Assembly: GCF_018129385.1 (NCBI RefSeq)
Contig: NZ_JAFCLN010000022.1
Span: forward strand, 1 to 64,000
Reading direction: 5' to 3'
DNA: 64,000 nt
Origin: Bradyrhizobium lablabi
GTDB taxonomy: Bacteria; Pseudomonadota; Alphaproteobacteria; Rhizobiales; Xanthobacteraceae
Shown piece after piece: positions 24,552 to 33,868 of this stretch; the stretch's first letter is position 1; each line of letters begins with the position of its first letter. Made by a program: the position numbers and the translations under genes. The notes beneath the pieces are model-generated. The model ran no database searches and was not told the origin of the DNA. It saw only the letters and a program-made list of their open reading frames with translations.

Positions 24552-25274
24552 ATGCTGCGCATCGACAATGTCAGCAAGCGCTTCGGCGGCCTGGTGGCGC
24601 TGCGCAACATCACGCTCGAGATCCGCAAGGGTGAGCTGAGCGGATTGATAGGCCCGAACGGCGCCGGCAAGACCACGCTGTTCAACGTGGTGAGCGGCTT
24701 CCTGCGGCCGACCGAGGGGCAGATCTTCTTTGACGGCAAGGACATCTCCGGCTTGCCGCCGCACGAACTGGCCATGCGCGGCCTGGTGCGCACCTTCCAG
24801 GGCGCGCGGGTGTTTCCAAAGCTCACCATCCGCGAGAGCCTGCGTATCGCAGGCCATTTGCCGCTCGGGCGCGGCGCGCGGCGGCAGCCGGTCATTCCGG
24901 ACGTGCTGCATGAATTCGGATTCGAAAAATACGCCGACGAGCCGGCGGGCTCGCTGCCGAGCGGAGTAATGCGCGAGCTGGGCATCGCCATGGCGATTTC
25001 GACCGGCGCCTCGATGCTGCTGCTCGACGAGCCGGCGGCAGGGCTGAGCGCGGAAGAGGTTGCCAATCTCCAGCGCGTGATCCGCCGTGTGCATGCGGCC
25101 GGCGTTACTGTCTGGGTGATCGAGCACAATCTGCATTTCCTGATGGGGCTGGTCGAGCGTGCCGTGGTGGTGGACGCCGGCGGCATGATTGCCGACGGCC
25201 TGCCGGGCGAGGTCACGCGCGACCCGCGGGTGATCGAGGCCTATCTCGGAGCCGAAGCCCATGCTGCGGGTTGA
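24552..25274 (+). CDS. LivG-type ABC ATPase (first set)
   Basis: This 240-residue ATPase has Walker A GPNGAGKTT, a divergent signature SLPSGVMREL instead of LSGG, and Walker B LLLDEPAAGLS. The divergent signature may be compensated by the partner ATPase. It overlaps the LivF-type gene by 14 bp. It powers import together with the next gene. Confidence 0.9.
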   Translation: MLRIDNVSKRFGGLVALRNITLEIRKGELSGLIGPNGAGKTTLFNVVSGFLRPTEGQIFFDGKDISGLPPHELAMRGLVRTFQGARVFPKLTIRESLRIAGHLPLGRGARRQPVIPDVLHEFGFEKYADEPAGSLPSGVMRELGIAMAISTGASMLLLDEPAAGLSAEEVANLQRVIRRVHAAGVTVWVIEHNLHFLMGLVERAVVVDAGGMIADGLPGEVTRDPRVIEAYLGAEAHAAG

Positions 25275-25959
25275 AGATCTTCACGTGTCCTATCAAAGCG
25301 TGGCCGCTGTGCGCGGCGTATCGCTCGAGGTGCCCGATGGCGCGATTGTCGGTCTGGTCGGCGCCAATGGCGCGGGAAAGACCTCGACGCTCAATGCGAT
25401 CACCGGTCTGGTCGCGCGCCGCGGCACGACCGTCTTTGACGGGTACGACATCAGCCAGCTCTCGACCGCCAACATAGTCCGGTGCGGCGTGGTGCAGGTA
25501 GCGCAGGGGCGTCAGCTCTTTCCCGACATGACCGTGCTCGAGAACCTGGAAATGGGCGGTTTCCTGCATCCCGCGTCGAAAGTGCAGGAGCAGCTTGAAA
25601 AGGTCTTTGCGCAATTTGTCGTGTTGAAGGAGCGAGCCGCGCAGCGTGCAGGCACGCTGAGCGGCGGCGAGCAGCAGATGCTGGCGGTCGGGCGGGCCTT
25701 GATGTCGGATCCGAAGATACTCCTGATCGACGAACCCTGTCTCGGCCTGTCGCCGAAGATGGTCGGACGCCTCGGCGAGATCGTTCGCGAGGTCAATGCG
25801 CGCGGCATTGCCGTGCTGCTGGTCGAACAGAACACCGCCTTTGTGTTCGGCCTCGCCGGCTTTGCCTATGTGATCGAAAACGGCCGGGTCGTCCTGTCCG
25901 GCACGCCCGAGCAGTTGCGCAGCGACGACAGGGTCCGCAGCGCCTATCTGGGAATTTGA
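25261..25959 (+). CDS. LivF-type ABC ATPase (first set)
   Basis: This 232-residue ATPase has Walker A GANGAGKTS, signature LSGGEQQML, Walker B ILLIDEPCLGLSP and the LVEQN H-loop region. It belongs to the LivF branch of the branched-chain type importer. The next gene starts one base after its stop, so transport and catabolic genes share a transcript. Confidence 0.92.
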   Translation: MLRVEDLHVSYQSVAAVRGVSLEVPDGAIVGLVGANGAGKTSTLNAITGLVARRGTTVFDGYDISQLSTANIVRCGVVQVAQGRQLFPDMTVLENLEMGGFLHPASKVQEQLEKVFAQFVVLKERAAQRAGTLSGGEQQMLAVGRALMSDPKILLIDEPCLGLSPKMVGRLGEIVREVNARGIAVLLVEQNTAFVFGLAGFAYVIENGRVVLSGTPEQLRSDDRVRSAYLGI

Positions 25960-25960
25960 A

Positions 25961-28042
25961 ATGACGGCAGCAATTTCGGTCGAAGTCGGCCCGGACGCGA
26001 TCGCGGTCGTTACGTGGCAAGCGGCCCGGCTCGATCCGGGGGCGATCGGGGACTTTGCCGGGATCGTCGACCGCCTCGTCGCCGACGACCGCATCAAGGG
26101 TGCGATCATCACCGGTCGCGATGGCAGCTTCGCGCCGGCGCTGGATATCGAGTGGCTGTTGGAGGCGACCGCTCCGGGGCGTGACAGCGGAGACCTGAAC
26201 CGCGCCGTCAGCCTTTTGAATTCGGCGTTGCGGAAGATCGAAGTTGCGGACCGTCCCTTTGTCGCGGCCATCAATGGCAACGCTTGCGGAGCAGGATACG
26301 AAACTGCCTTGGCCTGCCGCCGGCGCATTGCCGCATCTGGCGCCGGCATCCAGATCGGATTGACCGATCTGCGGCTTGGACTGCCGCCCGTTGCCGGAGG
26401 CGCGTTCCGGCTCGCGAGGCTGGTTGGCGAAGCCGCCGCCCAGGCGCTGTTGCTTGCCGCCCAGCCGATGATCCCGCCGCAGGCGTTACAGCGCGGGCTG
26501 ATCGACGAACTAGCGGGCCACGACGCGCTGCTCGAAGCTGCGCGGCGCTGCATCCTGGACGAGCCGTCCCCACTGCCGGACAGGTCGGGCGGACCGATGT
26601 CCCCGGTCAAGGCCGCCATCAATCAGCCTGCGGCGCTCGCGATCCATGAGGTGCTCAGGGATGGCCCGGGTGCGGGCCGAGAAGCCGCGCTGGAGATGGC
26701 GGCCCGGCGCTTTGTCGAGATCGCCAATGGGTCGGTCGCGCGCAACATGATGCGGACGCTTGGCGTCAGCGTAGCGAAGGCAAACGAACTGGTGCGCCGT
26801 CCGGCCGGTTACCCGAAGCGCAGTTTTCGCAGAGTGGGCGTACTGGGGGCAGGATTGATGGGCGGCGGCATCGCGCTCGTATGTGCCCGCGCGGGCCTTG
26901 ACGTCGTGCTGCTCGATGTCAGCCAGGAAGCTGCCGCGCGCGGGCTGGAACGCCTGCGGCGGCAGGAAGAGGCGGCGGTCGCCGCGGGGCGGGCCGACCC
27001 CGGCGCGGCGGACGCGACGTTGAAGCGCATCGTGCCGGCGGGCGACTACAGCGCGTTGCGCGATGTCGATCTCGTCGTCGAAGCGGTGTTCGAGGATCGA
27101 GCGGTAAAGGCGGAGGCGACGCGCCGGGCGGAAGCGGAGTTGGCCGCTGACGTGGTCTTCGCTACCAACACCTCGACGCTGCCGATCACCGGACTCGCTG
27201 CCGCCTCGCGGCGCCCCGAACGATTCATCGGTCTGCATTTCTTCTCGCCGGTTCCGCGGATGCCGCTGCTCGAAATCATCCGCGGCGAACGCACCAGCGA
27301 CGAGACGCTCGCGACATCCATGGATTTCGCCCAGGCGATCGGCAAGACGCCCATCATCGTCAGCGATGCGCGCGGCTTTTACACCACGCGGGTGGTGATG
27401 GCCTATCAGGCTGAAGCCTTCGATATGCTGGCGCAGGGGATTTCGCCCGAACTGATCGAGAAAGGCGGCGAGGCCAGCGGCATGCCCGTCCCGCCGCTCG
27501 CATTGTCCGATGCCGTTGCGCTCGACCTGATCCATCAGATCAACGTGCAGACCCGCAAGGACCTCGGCGAGGCCTACCGGCAAAGCCCGGGCTACGACCT
27601 CATCGGTCGACTGGTCGAGCAACTAGGGCGCACCGGAAAGAAGAGCGGCAAGGGCCTTTATGACTATGCCGACAACGGCGAGAAACAGTTCTGGCCCGGC
27701 CTTGCGGAGGCGGCTGGCGGCAGCGTCATGTCCTCCACGGTGGAAGACGCGCGCGATCGCCTGCTTGCGGCCCAGGCCCTGGAGACAATCCGGGCGCTGG
27801 AGCAAGGGGTCATCACTGATCCTTCCGAAGCTGACGTCGGCGCAATCCTCGGCTGGGGTTTTGCGCCCTGGACGGGCGGACCGCTCTCCTATGTCGACAC
27901 ACAGGGCACCGCAGCATTCGTAGCGCGGTGCGATGAACTGGCCGATCGCTACGGCAGCGAGCGGCTACAGCCACCGCGGACATTGCGGCGGATTGCCTCG
28001 CACGGTGGCACTGTTTACGGCGCGATCTGGCCGCCGTCCTGA
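25961..28042 (+). CDS. Bifunctional enoyl-CoA hydratase / 3-hydroxyacyl-CoA dehydrogenase (FadJ/FadB-like)
   Basis: This 693-residue fusion has an N-terminal crotonase domain (about 1-230) with INGNACGAGYETALAC, then a 3-hydroxyacyl-CoA dehydrogenase part with the NAD-binding GAGLMGGGIALV at about 300 and the catalytic HFFSPVPRMPLLEI. A C-terminal helical domain follows. It hydrates an enoyl-CoA and oxidises the product to the 3-ketoacyl-CoA. The second catalytic glutamate of FadB-type hydratases is replaced by Asp (IGLTDLRLG). It is the last gene of the acyl-CoA ligase unit. No thiolase gene is seen nearby. Confidence 0.9.
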   Translation: MTAAISVEVGPDAIAVVTWQAARLDPGAIGDFAGIVDRLVADDRIKGAIITGRDGSFAPALDIEWLLEATAPGRDSGDLNRAVSLLNSALRKIEVADRPFVAAINGNACGAGYETALACRRRIAASGAGIQIGLTDLRLGLPPVAGGAFRLARLVGEAAAQALLLAAQPMIPPQALQRGLIDELAGHDALLEAARRCILDEPSPLPDRSGGPMSPVKAAINQPAALAIHEVLRDGPGAGREAALEMAARRFVEIANGSVARNMMRTLGVSVAKANELVRRPAGYPKRSFRRVGVLGAGLMGGGIALVCARAGLDVVLLDVSQEAAARGLERLRRQEEAAVAAGRADPGAADATLKRIVPAGDYSALRDVDLVVEAVFEDRAVKAEATRRAEAELAADVVFATNTSTLPITGLAAASRRPERFIGLHFFSPVPRMPLLEIIRGERTSDETLATSMDFAQAIGKTPIIVSDARGFYTTRVVMAYQAEAFDMLAQGISPELIEKGGEASGMPVPPLALSDAVALDLIHQINVQTRKDLGEAYRQSPGYDLIGRLVEQLGRTGKKSGKGLYDYADNGEKQFWPGLAEAAGGSVMSSTVEDARDRLLAAQALETIRALEQGVITDPSEADVGAILGWGFAPWTGGPLSYVDTQGTAAFVARCDELADRYGSERLQPPRTLRRIASHGGTVYGAIWPPS

Positions 28043-28059
28043 AACACAGGGGAAAGCGT

Positions 28060-28124
28060 TTGACAGTGCAAAACGGCCGGGTCTAGACTAAGCACGTGCT
28101 TAGTTTTACTAAGCGAACGCTTAT
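28060..28124 (+). promoter_or_regulatory. P450-2 promoter with paired TetR-type operators E and F
   Basis: TTGACA (28060-28065) and TAGACT (28084-28089) form an 18-bp-spaced promoter. Operator E (CTAAGC-ACGT-GCTTAG, 28088-28103) is a perfect 16-bp palindrome over the transcription start. Operator F (CTAAGC-GAAC-GCTTAT, 28109-28124) follows at 21 bp, centre to centre. Confidence 0.78.
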
Positions 28125-28157
28125 AACCGGCGCGCGGATGGGAGCGAAACCAGCAAG

Positions 28158-29381
28158 ATGACGGCCGTAAAATCCGCAAATGACGATCTTCTGGAGCCTG
28201 GCCTGATCAACGATCCGTTCCCGTATTACCGGGAACTGCGCGAACACCGGCCCGTGCAATGGAACGAGCGCTGGCGCGGCTGGATCGTCGCCCGTTACGA
28301 CGACGTCTATGCCGGCCTGCACGATCCGCGCATGATGGCTGACACGGTGACGCCGTATTTTGAGACACGCCTGTCGGCTGCCGAGCGCGGGCGTTTTCGG
28401 CAGACCTACGAGGTCCTCAACAGTTGGTCGGTCTTCGTCGACCCGCCGAAGCACACGCGGCTTCGCCGCATCTTCAGCCGTTCCTTTACGCCAAAATCGG
28501 TCGAGACCATGCGGCGTGTGGTCGAGCGCTTTGTCGACGAATTCCTCGCCGTCTGGCAGGGCCGCGACGATGTCGATCTGATCAGCGAGTTCGGCTTGCT
28601 GATGCCGGCGAATGTGATCGCGACCATTATCGGCGCGCCGGCCGCCGACCTGCACCGGTTCCATCGTTGGTCTTCCCAGCTCAACGAACTGTTGCACGGC
28701 GGCGTAGGCAATCCGAAGCGCATGGACCTCGCCCAGCAGGCGATCATCGAGTTCAAGGCATACTTGCAGGAGCTCTATGACGAACGCATCGATCGTCCGC
28801 GCGACGACATGATGAGCTGGCTGATGGAGGTGCAGCGGGCCGATCCCGAGATGAACCAGGACGACGTCCTGTATTCCTGCATGCTGATGCTCAATGCCGG
28901 TCACGAGACCACTCAGATTCTGCTCGGCAACACGATCGCATCGCTCCTGGGAGCGCCGGATCAGTTGCAGCGCTTGCGCGACGAACCCGGATTGGTGCGG
29001 AGCGCGATCGAGGAGTGCCTGCGCTTCAATGGACCGATGAAGGGCACGATGCGGGTAGCGTCCGACGATCTGACCATCGGCGATGTCGCGGTCAGGAAGG
29101 GCGAGCGCGTCATGCTGCTGATGGCGTCCGCAAATCGCGATCCGGCGAAGTTCGAAAAACCCGATTCGCTCGATATCGCCCGTTTTCCCAATCCGCATCT
29201 TGCCTTCGGCCATGGCATTCATTTCTGCCTGGGGGCGCCGCTGGCGCGCCTGGAAGTCGAGATCGCCTTGCGCGAGATCGTGAAACGCTTCCCGCGCATC
29301 GCGCTGAGCGGGGAGATTCGGTATCAACCGCGCATCCTCAGCCGCAGCATCGCGGCGCCGATGCGCTTGAGCGTCGCCTGA
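28158..29381 (+). CDS. Cytochrome P450 (second copy)
   Basis: This is a 407-residue P450 closely similar along its whole length to the first (shared NERWRGW, ISTYSKHTRLRRIF-type segments, MMSWLMEVQR). I-helix AGHETT and heme loop FGHGIHFCLGAPLAR are intact. No ferredoxin gene follows it, so it may share the one at 16542. It leads the second operon: acyl-CoA ligase, crotonase, SDR and a second transporter. A divergence of substrate or position of oxidation between the two P450s is likely. Confidence 0.93.
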   Translation: MTAVKSANDDLLEPGLINDPFPYYRELREHRPVQWNERWRGWIVARYDDVYAGLHDPRMMADTVTPYFETRLSAAERGRFRQTYEVLNSWSVFVDPPKHTRLRRIFSRSFTPKSVETMRRVVERFVDEFLAVWQGRDDVDLISEFGLLMPANVIATIIGAPAADLHRFHRWSSQLNELLHGGVGNPKRMDLAQQAIIEFKAYLQELYDERIDRPRDDMMSWLMEVQRADPEMNQDDVLYSCMLMLNAGHETTQILLGNTIASLLGAPDQLQRLRDEPGLVRSAIEECLRFNGPMKGTMRVASDDLTIGDVAVRKGERVMLLMASANRDPAKFEKPDSLDIARFPNPHLAFGHGIHFCLGAPLARLEVEIALREIVKRFPRIALSGEIRYQPRILSRSIAAPMRLSVA

Positions 29382-29383
29382 CC

Positions 29384-30937
29384 ATGACGATCGCCGAGTG
29401 GATCAGGCGTTGCGCCATTCGACACGCGAAGTCGCTCGCCTGCGTCGATGGGGCGCGCCGGTTCACTTACGCCGAGTTCAATGAACGCGTGAATCGTCAG
29501 GCCAATGGTCTGTCGGCGATGGGGCTGAAGAAGGGCGACCGCGTCGCGGTCCTGCTCAACAACGGCGTCGAAGCGATCGAGGCCGTCGCGGCCGCAGCGA
29601 AGGGCGGCTTCGTCCATGTGCCCGTCAATTTTCGCAGTGTGCCGCGCGAGATTGCTAATGTGCTACAGCACTCCGGTTCGACCGTGGTCTTGGTCGACGC
29701 CGAGTACAAGGGGCGGCTGGACCAGGCCAACCTGCCCGACGTGCGCACGGTCGTGGTGAAGCCCGGCCAGCCGGACTCGCCTTACGAGAAATGGCTGGCC
29801 GGACAGTCCGGTGCCGAGCCGACGACCGATGTCACCGGCGACGACGACTTCATGATCTGCTACACGAGCGGCGCCACCGGAACGCCGAAGGGCGTCCTGC
29901 ACAAGCATCGCCAGAGCGTGGCGCATGCGCCCGTTGTGATCGTACAATACGAGATCGATGCGGCAAGCAAGCTGTTGCTGGTCTATCCGCACAACTCGAT
30001 CGCGTCGATCAACATGTTCTACGTTCCGGCGTGGCTCGTCGGCAGCGCGCTGGTGACGACGGACCAGCGGCATTTTGATGCCGAGCGCTGGCTTTCGCTG
30101 GTGGAGCGGGAGCGCATCACCCACTGCCATCTCGTGCCGACCATGCTGTTTCGCGTGCTGGAAAGCCCGAAGCTGGCGACGACCGACTGTTCCAGTCTGC
30201 GCACCATCGGCTATGGGTCGGCGCCAATGCCCACCGAGCGGGTCGAGCGGCTGATGCAGGTGTTCGGCAACATTCTGATCCAGGGCTACGGCATGACCGA
30301 GGTGTCGTCGATCGCGGCCGTGCTCGACAAGGCCGATCATCTTGCCGCGATGAAGGGCGACCGCGACCGCCTCAACTCCTGCGGCCGGCCGGCTTTTGGT
30401 ACCGAACTGCGCGTGGTCGATGACAATGGTCGCGACGTCGCGCCGGGTGAGGTCGGCGAGATCATCTTTCGCGGGCCGCAAGTGATGAGCGGTTACTGGA
30501 ACGAGCCGGAGAAAACCGCCGAAACGATCCGCGAGGGATGGCTCTACAGCGGCGACATGGCCAGGGTCGACGCCGGCGGCTACCTCTACATCGTCGACCG
30601 GAAAAAGGATCTCATCATCAGCGGCGGCGCGAATATTTCGAGCCGCGAAGTCGAGGAGGTCCTGTACTGGCATCCGTCGGTGCGCGAAGCGAGCGTGATC
30701 GGAAGGCCAGACGAGCAGTGGGGCGAGCTCCCGCACGCCTTCGTGTCGTTGCTGCCGGACAAGCCCGCCCCGACACCGGCAGAGTTGATCGCCTTCTGCA
30801 AGCAGAGGCTCGCCAACTACAAATGTCCTCAGCAGATCGAGATCATCGCCGACCTGCCCAAGAGCGCGATGGGCAAGATCCTCAAGACCGAGCTGCGGGC
30901 CAAGTTCTGGGAAGGCATGAAGAAGAAAGTCAACTGA
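29384..30937 (+). CDS. AMP-dependent acyl-CoA synthetase (second copy)
   Basis: This is a 517-residue ligase with P-loop CYTSGATGTPKGVLH, YGMTEVS, the YSGDMARVD hinge, IISGGANISSREVEEVL and KSAMGKILKTELR with the catalytic lysine. The ATG at 29384 lies 2 bp after the P450 stop; the longer in-frame extension upstream is the P450 gene in another frame. It is in the second operon and probably activates a different acid from the first ligase. Confidence 0.92.
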   Translation: MTIAEWIRRCAIRHAKSLACVDGARRFTYAEFNERVNRQANGLSAMGLKKGDRVAVLLNNGVEAIEAVAAAAKGGFVHVPVNFRSVPREIANVLQHSGSTVVLVDAEYKGRLDQANLPDVRTVVVKPGQPDSPYEKWLAGQSGAEPTTDVTGDDDFMICYTSGATGTPKGVLHKHRQSVAHAPVVIVQYEIDAASKLLLVYPHNSIASINMFYVPAWLVGSALVTTDQRHFDAERWLSLVERERITHCHLVPTMLFRVLESPKLATTDCSSLRTIGYGSAPMPTERVERLMQVFGNILIQGYGMTEVSSIAAVLDKADHLAAMKGDRDRLNSCGRPAFGTELRVVDDNGRDVAPGEVGEIIFRGPQVMSGYWNEPEKTAETIREGWLYSGDMARVDAGGYLYIVDRKKDLIISGGANISSREVEEVLYWHPSVREASVIGRPDEQWGELPHAFVSLLPDKPAPTPAELIAFCKQRLANYKCPQQIEIIADLPKSAMGKILKTELRAKFWEGMKKKVN

Positions 30938-31893
30938 TGCAGGATTATCGGACCTTTGACGTCGCCTACGAGGACATCACGTTCATTCAGCGCGGTTACG
31001 CTGCCTGGATCACCATCGACCGCGAGAAGCGTGGCAATTCCTTCCGTCGCAAGACGCTGGACGAGATCATCGATGCGCTGGTCCGCGCCGGCGAGGGTCC
31101 CGGGGTACGCAGTGTCGTGATCACGGCTGCCGGCGGCCGCTTCTTCTCGACCGGCGGCGATGTCGGCGACTACCATCAGAAGTACAATGACGACATGATC
31201 GGCATGCGCTCCTACGAGCGCGCGCTGGAGCGCGTGTTCTGGGAAATGATCCATTGCCCGAAGCCCGTGATCCATCGCATCAATGGCGACGTCGTCGGCG
31301 GCGCCAACGCATTCCATCTCGCAGCCGATTTCGCCGTGATGGCAAGCACGGCCAAGCTACAGCAGGTCGGCGTCGGCATCGGCAGCGTGGCCGGCTTCGG
31401 GCCGACGCAATGGTGGCCGCTCGCGATCAGCGACAAGCGTGCCCGCGACGTGCTGATGGCGCTGAAGCCGGTGACGTCGGACCTTGCGCTGCAATGGGGC
31501 GTCGTCAATACGGTCGCCGAACTGGGTGCGCTCGATGCCGAGGTCGACGCGTTGGTCGATGTTCTGGCGAAGAAGTTTCCGGACGCCTTGCGCTACACCA
31601 AGGTCGCACTGAACGCGCAGAAGGAACTGGCGTTTCGCGAGATGACCCAGGCGCGCGAGTGGCTGACGCTGCACTTCCCCTCGATGGAATCGCGCGAGGG
31701 TTTTGGGGCCTTCTTCAACAAGCGCGCCATCACGGCCGAGCCGAGCTGGCGCGCCGCCGATACGGGCCACATGACGGTCGCGCCTTATGGCGGATATAGC
31801 GTGACCTGCACTTCCTGCGGCGCCGATTATCTGCCGGAGGACCACAGGTTCTGTGGTCTGTGCGGGGCGGCCTTCACAAAGGGGGCGGCATGA
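30937..31893 (+). CDS. Crotonase-family protein with C-terminal zinc ribbon
   Basis: This 318-residue protein has a crotonase domain at about 1-265. It has oxyanion segments RFFSTGGDVGDY and NGDVVGGANAFHLAADFAV. The pattern resembles BamA/Oah-type 6-oxocyclohex-1-ene-1-carbonyl-CoA hydrolases. A C-terminal extension carries CTSCGADYLPEDHRFCGLCG, a four-cysteine zinc ribbon. Such a ribbon is unusual on this fold and may bind a partner or position a substrate carrier. The start overlaps the ligase stop (TGATG). A ring-cleaving hydrolase role is plausible, but simple hydration is not excluded. Confidence 0.82.
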   Translation: MQDYRTFDVAYEDITFIQRGYAAWITIDREKRGNSFRRKTLDEIIDALVRAGEGPGVRSVVITAAGGRFFSTGGDVGDYHQKYNDDMIGMRSYERALERVFWEMIHCPKPVIHRINGDVVGGANAFHLAADFAVMASTAKLQQVGVGIGSVAGFGPTQWWPLAISDKRARDVLMALKPVTSDLALQWGVVNTVAELGALDAEVDALVDVLAKKFPDALRYTKVALNAQKELAFREMTQAREWLTLHFPSMESREGFGAFFNKRAITAEPSWRAADTGHMTVAPYGGYSVTCTSCGADYLPEDHRFCGLCGAAFTKGAA

Positions 31894-32657
31894 GCCACGC
31901 CGGGCGCGCCTATGTCGTGACGGCGGCCGCCGGTGGGATCGGCACCGAGCTCGTCGGTCTGCTGCTTACCGGAGGAGCGCAGGTGTTCGCCTGCGACATC
32001 AGCTCGCGCAGGCTTGCCGCGCTGGCGGAACGCTTCCCGAAGCAACAGACCCAGCTCAAGACCCTGAAGGCCGATACGGCCGACGAGGCCGGGGTCGAGA
32101 GCGTGCGGCAGGCGGCGCAGAGCGAATTCGGTGAGATCCACGGTCTGGCCAACATCGCCGGCGGCATTGTCGGGATCGGGGAAGACCTGATCGACAGGCC
32201 GCTGGAAAAGATCACCCTCGATGAATTCCAGCAGACCTACCGGCTCAATCTGCAAGGCGCCTTCCTGATGATTCGCGCCTTTGCGCCGCATTTCCGGCAA
32301 CGCCGCTACGGCAAGGTCGTCAATGTCGCCTCGCTCGCGGCCTTCGGCAATTTCGATCACATGGGAAATGCGGCCTATGACGCCGCCAAGGCTGCGGTCG
32401 TGGGCCTGACGCATACGCTGTGCCGCAGCCTCGGGCCCGACGGCATCAGGGTCAACGTCGTGGCGCCGGGCTCGGTCTTTACCGAGCGCGTGAAAGCGGC
32501 CTTCAGCCACGAGTTCAACGAACGGCAGCGCCAGCGCATTCCGTTGCAGGTTCACACGGGACCGCGCGACGTCGCCGAAGCGCTGGCGTTCTTTCTATCG
32601 CCCCTGTCCGACCAGATCAGCGGAGAACTGATGCGGGTCAGCGGCGGACTACGCTGA
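31890..32657 (+). CDS. Short-chain dehydrogenase/reductase
   Basis: This 255-residue SDR has the nucleotide-binding TAAAGGIGTEL, the NNAG-type motif as LANIAGG and an active-site YDAAKAA with catalytic Tyr and Lys; Ser lies in VNVASLAA. It probably oxidises a hydroxyl made by the P450 or a hydratase. ATGA overlap with the zinc-ribbon gene gives the start at 31890, which is preferred over an upstream in-frame ATG. Confidence 0.9.
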   Translation: MSHAGRAYVVTAAAGGIGTELVGLLLTGGAQVFACDISSRRLAALAERFPKQQTQLKTLKADTADEAGVESVRQAAQSEFGEIHGLANIAGGIVGIGEDLIDRPLEKITLDEFQQTYRLNLQGAFLMIRAFAPHFRQRRYGKVVNVASLAAFGNFDHMGNAAYDAAKAAVVGLTHTLCRSLGPDGIRVNVVAPGSVFTERVKAAFSHEFNERQRQRIPLQVHTGPRDVAEALAFFLSPLSDQISGELMRVSGGLR

Positions 32658-32672
32658 AAACGGGAGGATCAG

Positions 32673-33833
32673 ATGAAGTGCTTTTCGAGGGGAATGCTTG
32701 TCGGCGCCGCCTTGTTGCCGCTCGTGATGGCGTTCGCGCCGTCGCGCGCGATTGCGCAAGGTGGACAGCCTGTGAAGATCGGTGTCGTCCTGAGCCTGAG
32801 CGGGCCGGCGGCCGTATTCGGCTTGCCGGAGCGCAATGCGATCATGGCGATCGAGAAGGAAATCGCCGCTGCCGGCGGCGTCAAGGGCAGGAAGCTCGAG
32901 CTGGTCTTCTTCGACGACAAGACCAATCCGACCGAAGCCGCGCGTGGCGTCACGCAACTCATCAACGACGAGAAGGTCGTGGCGATCATCGGACCCGGTA
33001 CCGGCGGCACGATCCTGGCGGCTGGCCCGATCGCCGAGCGGCTGAAGGTGCCGCTGCTTGGACCTGCCGGAACGGTGGCGGTCACCGCCAAAACGAACAG
33101 CTTTGCACCGTGGGTCTTCCGCGTCGCGATCAACGACATGGTGGGCGTGCAGACGCTGCTCCAGAGCGCGGTCAAGAAGGGCGCCAAGCGCATAGGCATC
33201 ATCTATCAGGAAGATGCCTATGGGAAGTTCGGCGCCGAATACGCGCAAAAGCTGAGTGCTGAACACGGCTTCACCGTCGCCGAGACTGTCAGCGCGGCAT
33301 ACACGGCGACCGACTTGACGTCGCAGGCGACCAGACTGCGCAACGCCAATGTCGATGCCGTTTTCATCCAGATGTCGATCTCGTCGCTGGGGGCGGCTTT
33401 CCTCAAGGCCGCCAACGACGTCGGTCTCAAGGTCCCGTTCTTCGCCAACAGCGGCCTCGCGCAGAAATCGTTCATCGATGCCGCAGGTTCGCTGGGCGAG
33501 GGCGTTCATGTGCTGAGCATCGGCAATCTGCCCTATGATCCGACTCCTGCCGAACAGAAGCTGGTGGCGCTGCTCAGGAAAAACGGCAACGAGCCGCAGG
33601 GCTGGGGCGAGATCATCGGCGGCAACGGCCTCATGACGGTGGTGGCGGCGCTGAAGGCGATCGACGGTCCGGTCACGGGCGAGAAGATGCGCGACACCAT
33701 CGAGGGCCTGTGCGGTTTCGAGACCTATTCGATGGGAAAGCCTTGCTTCAGCAAGGACAATCATGACGGCTGGGGCGCCGATGCCCTCGTCGTCACGACC
33801 ATCCGCGGCGGGCAGTTCCGCTCGGCGCCGTGA
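32673..33833 (+). CDS. Branched-chain-type ABC substrate-binding protein (second set)
   Basis: This 386-residue periplasmic binding protein has a signal peptide ending near RAIAQG, then KIGVVLSLSGPAAVFGLPERN. GGGAGGA ribosome site. It is distinct from the first binding protein in sequence, so the two transporters probably take up different compounds. It leads a complete second set of permease and ATPase genes. Confidence 0.9.
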   Translation: MKCFSRGMLVGAALLPLVMAFAPSRAIAQGGQPVKIGVVLSLSGPAAVFGLPERNAIMAIEKEIAAAGGVKGRKLELVFFDDKTNPTEAARGVTQLINDEKVVAIIGPGTGGTILAAGPIAERLKVPLLGPAGTVAVTAKTNSFAPWVFRVAINDMVGVQTLLQSAVKKGAKRIGIIYQEDAYGKFGAEYAQKLSAEHGFTVAETVSAAYTATDLTSQATRLRNANVDAVFIQMSISSLGAAFLKAANDVGLKVPFFANSGLAQKSFIDAAGSLGEGVHVLSIGNLPYDPTPAEQKLVALLRKNGNEPQGWGEIIGGNGLMTVVAALKAIDGPVTGEKMRDTIEGLCGFETYSMGKPCFSKDNHDGWGADALVVTTIRGGQFRSAP

Positions 33834-33868
33834 AGTATGCCGTGCGGCGCGCGACCTGGAGATTCTGA

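Noticed and set aside
29015-29383. In-frame upstream extension of the second acyl-CoA ligase
   Set aside because: It lies entirely within the P450 gene in another frame and has no ligase similarity; ATG at 29384 is better placed.
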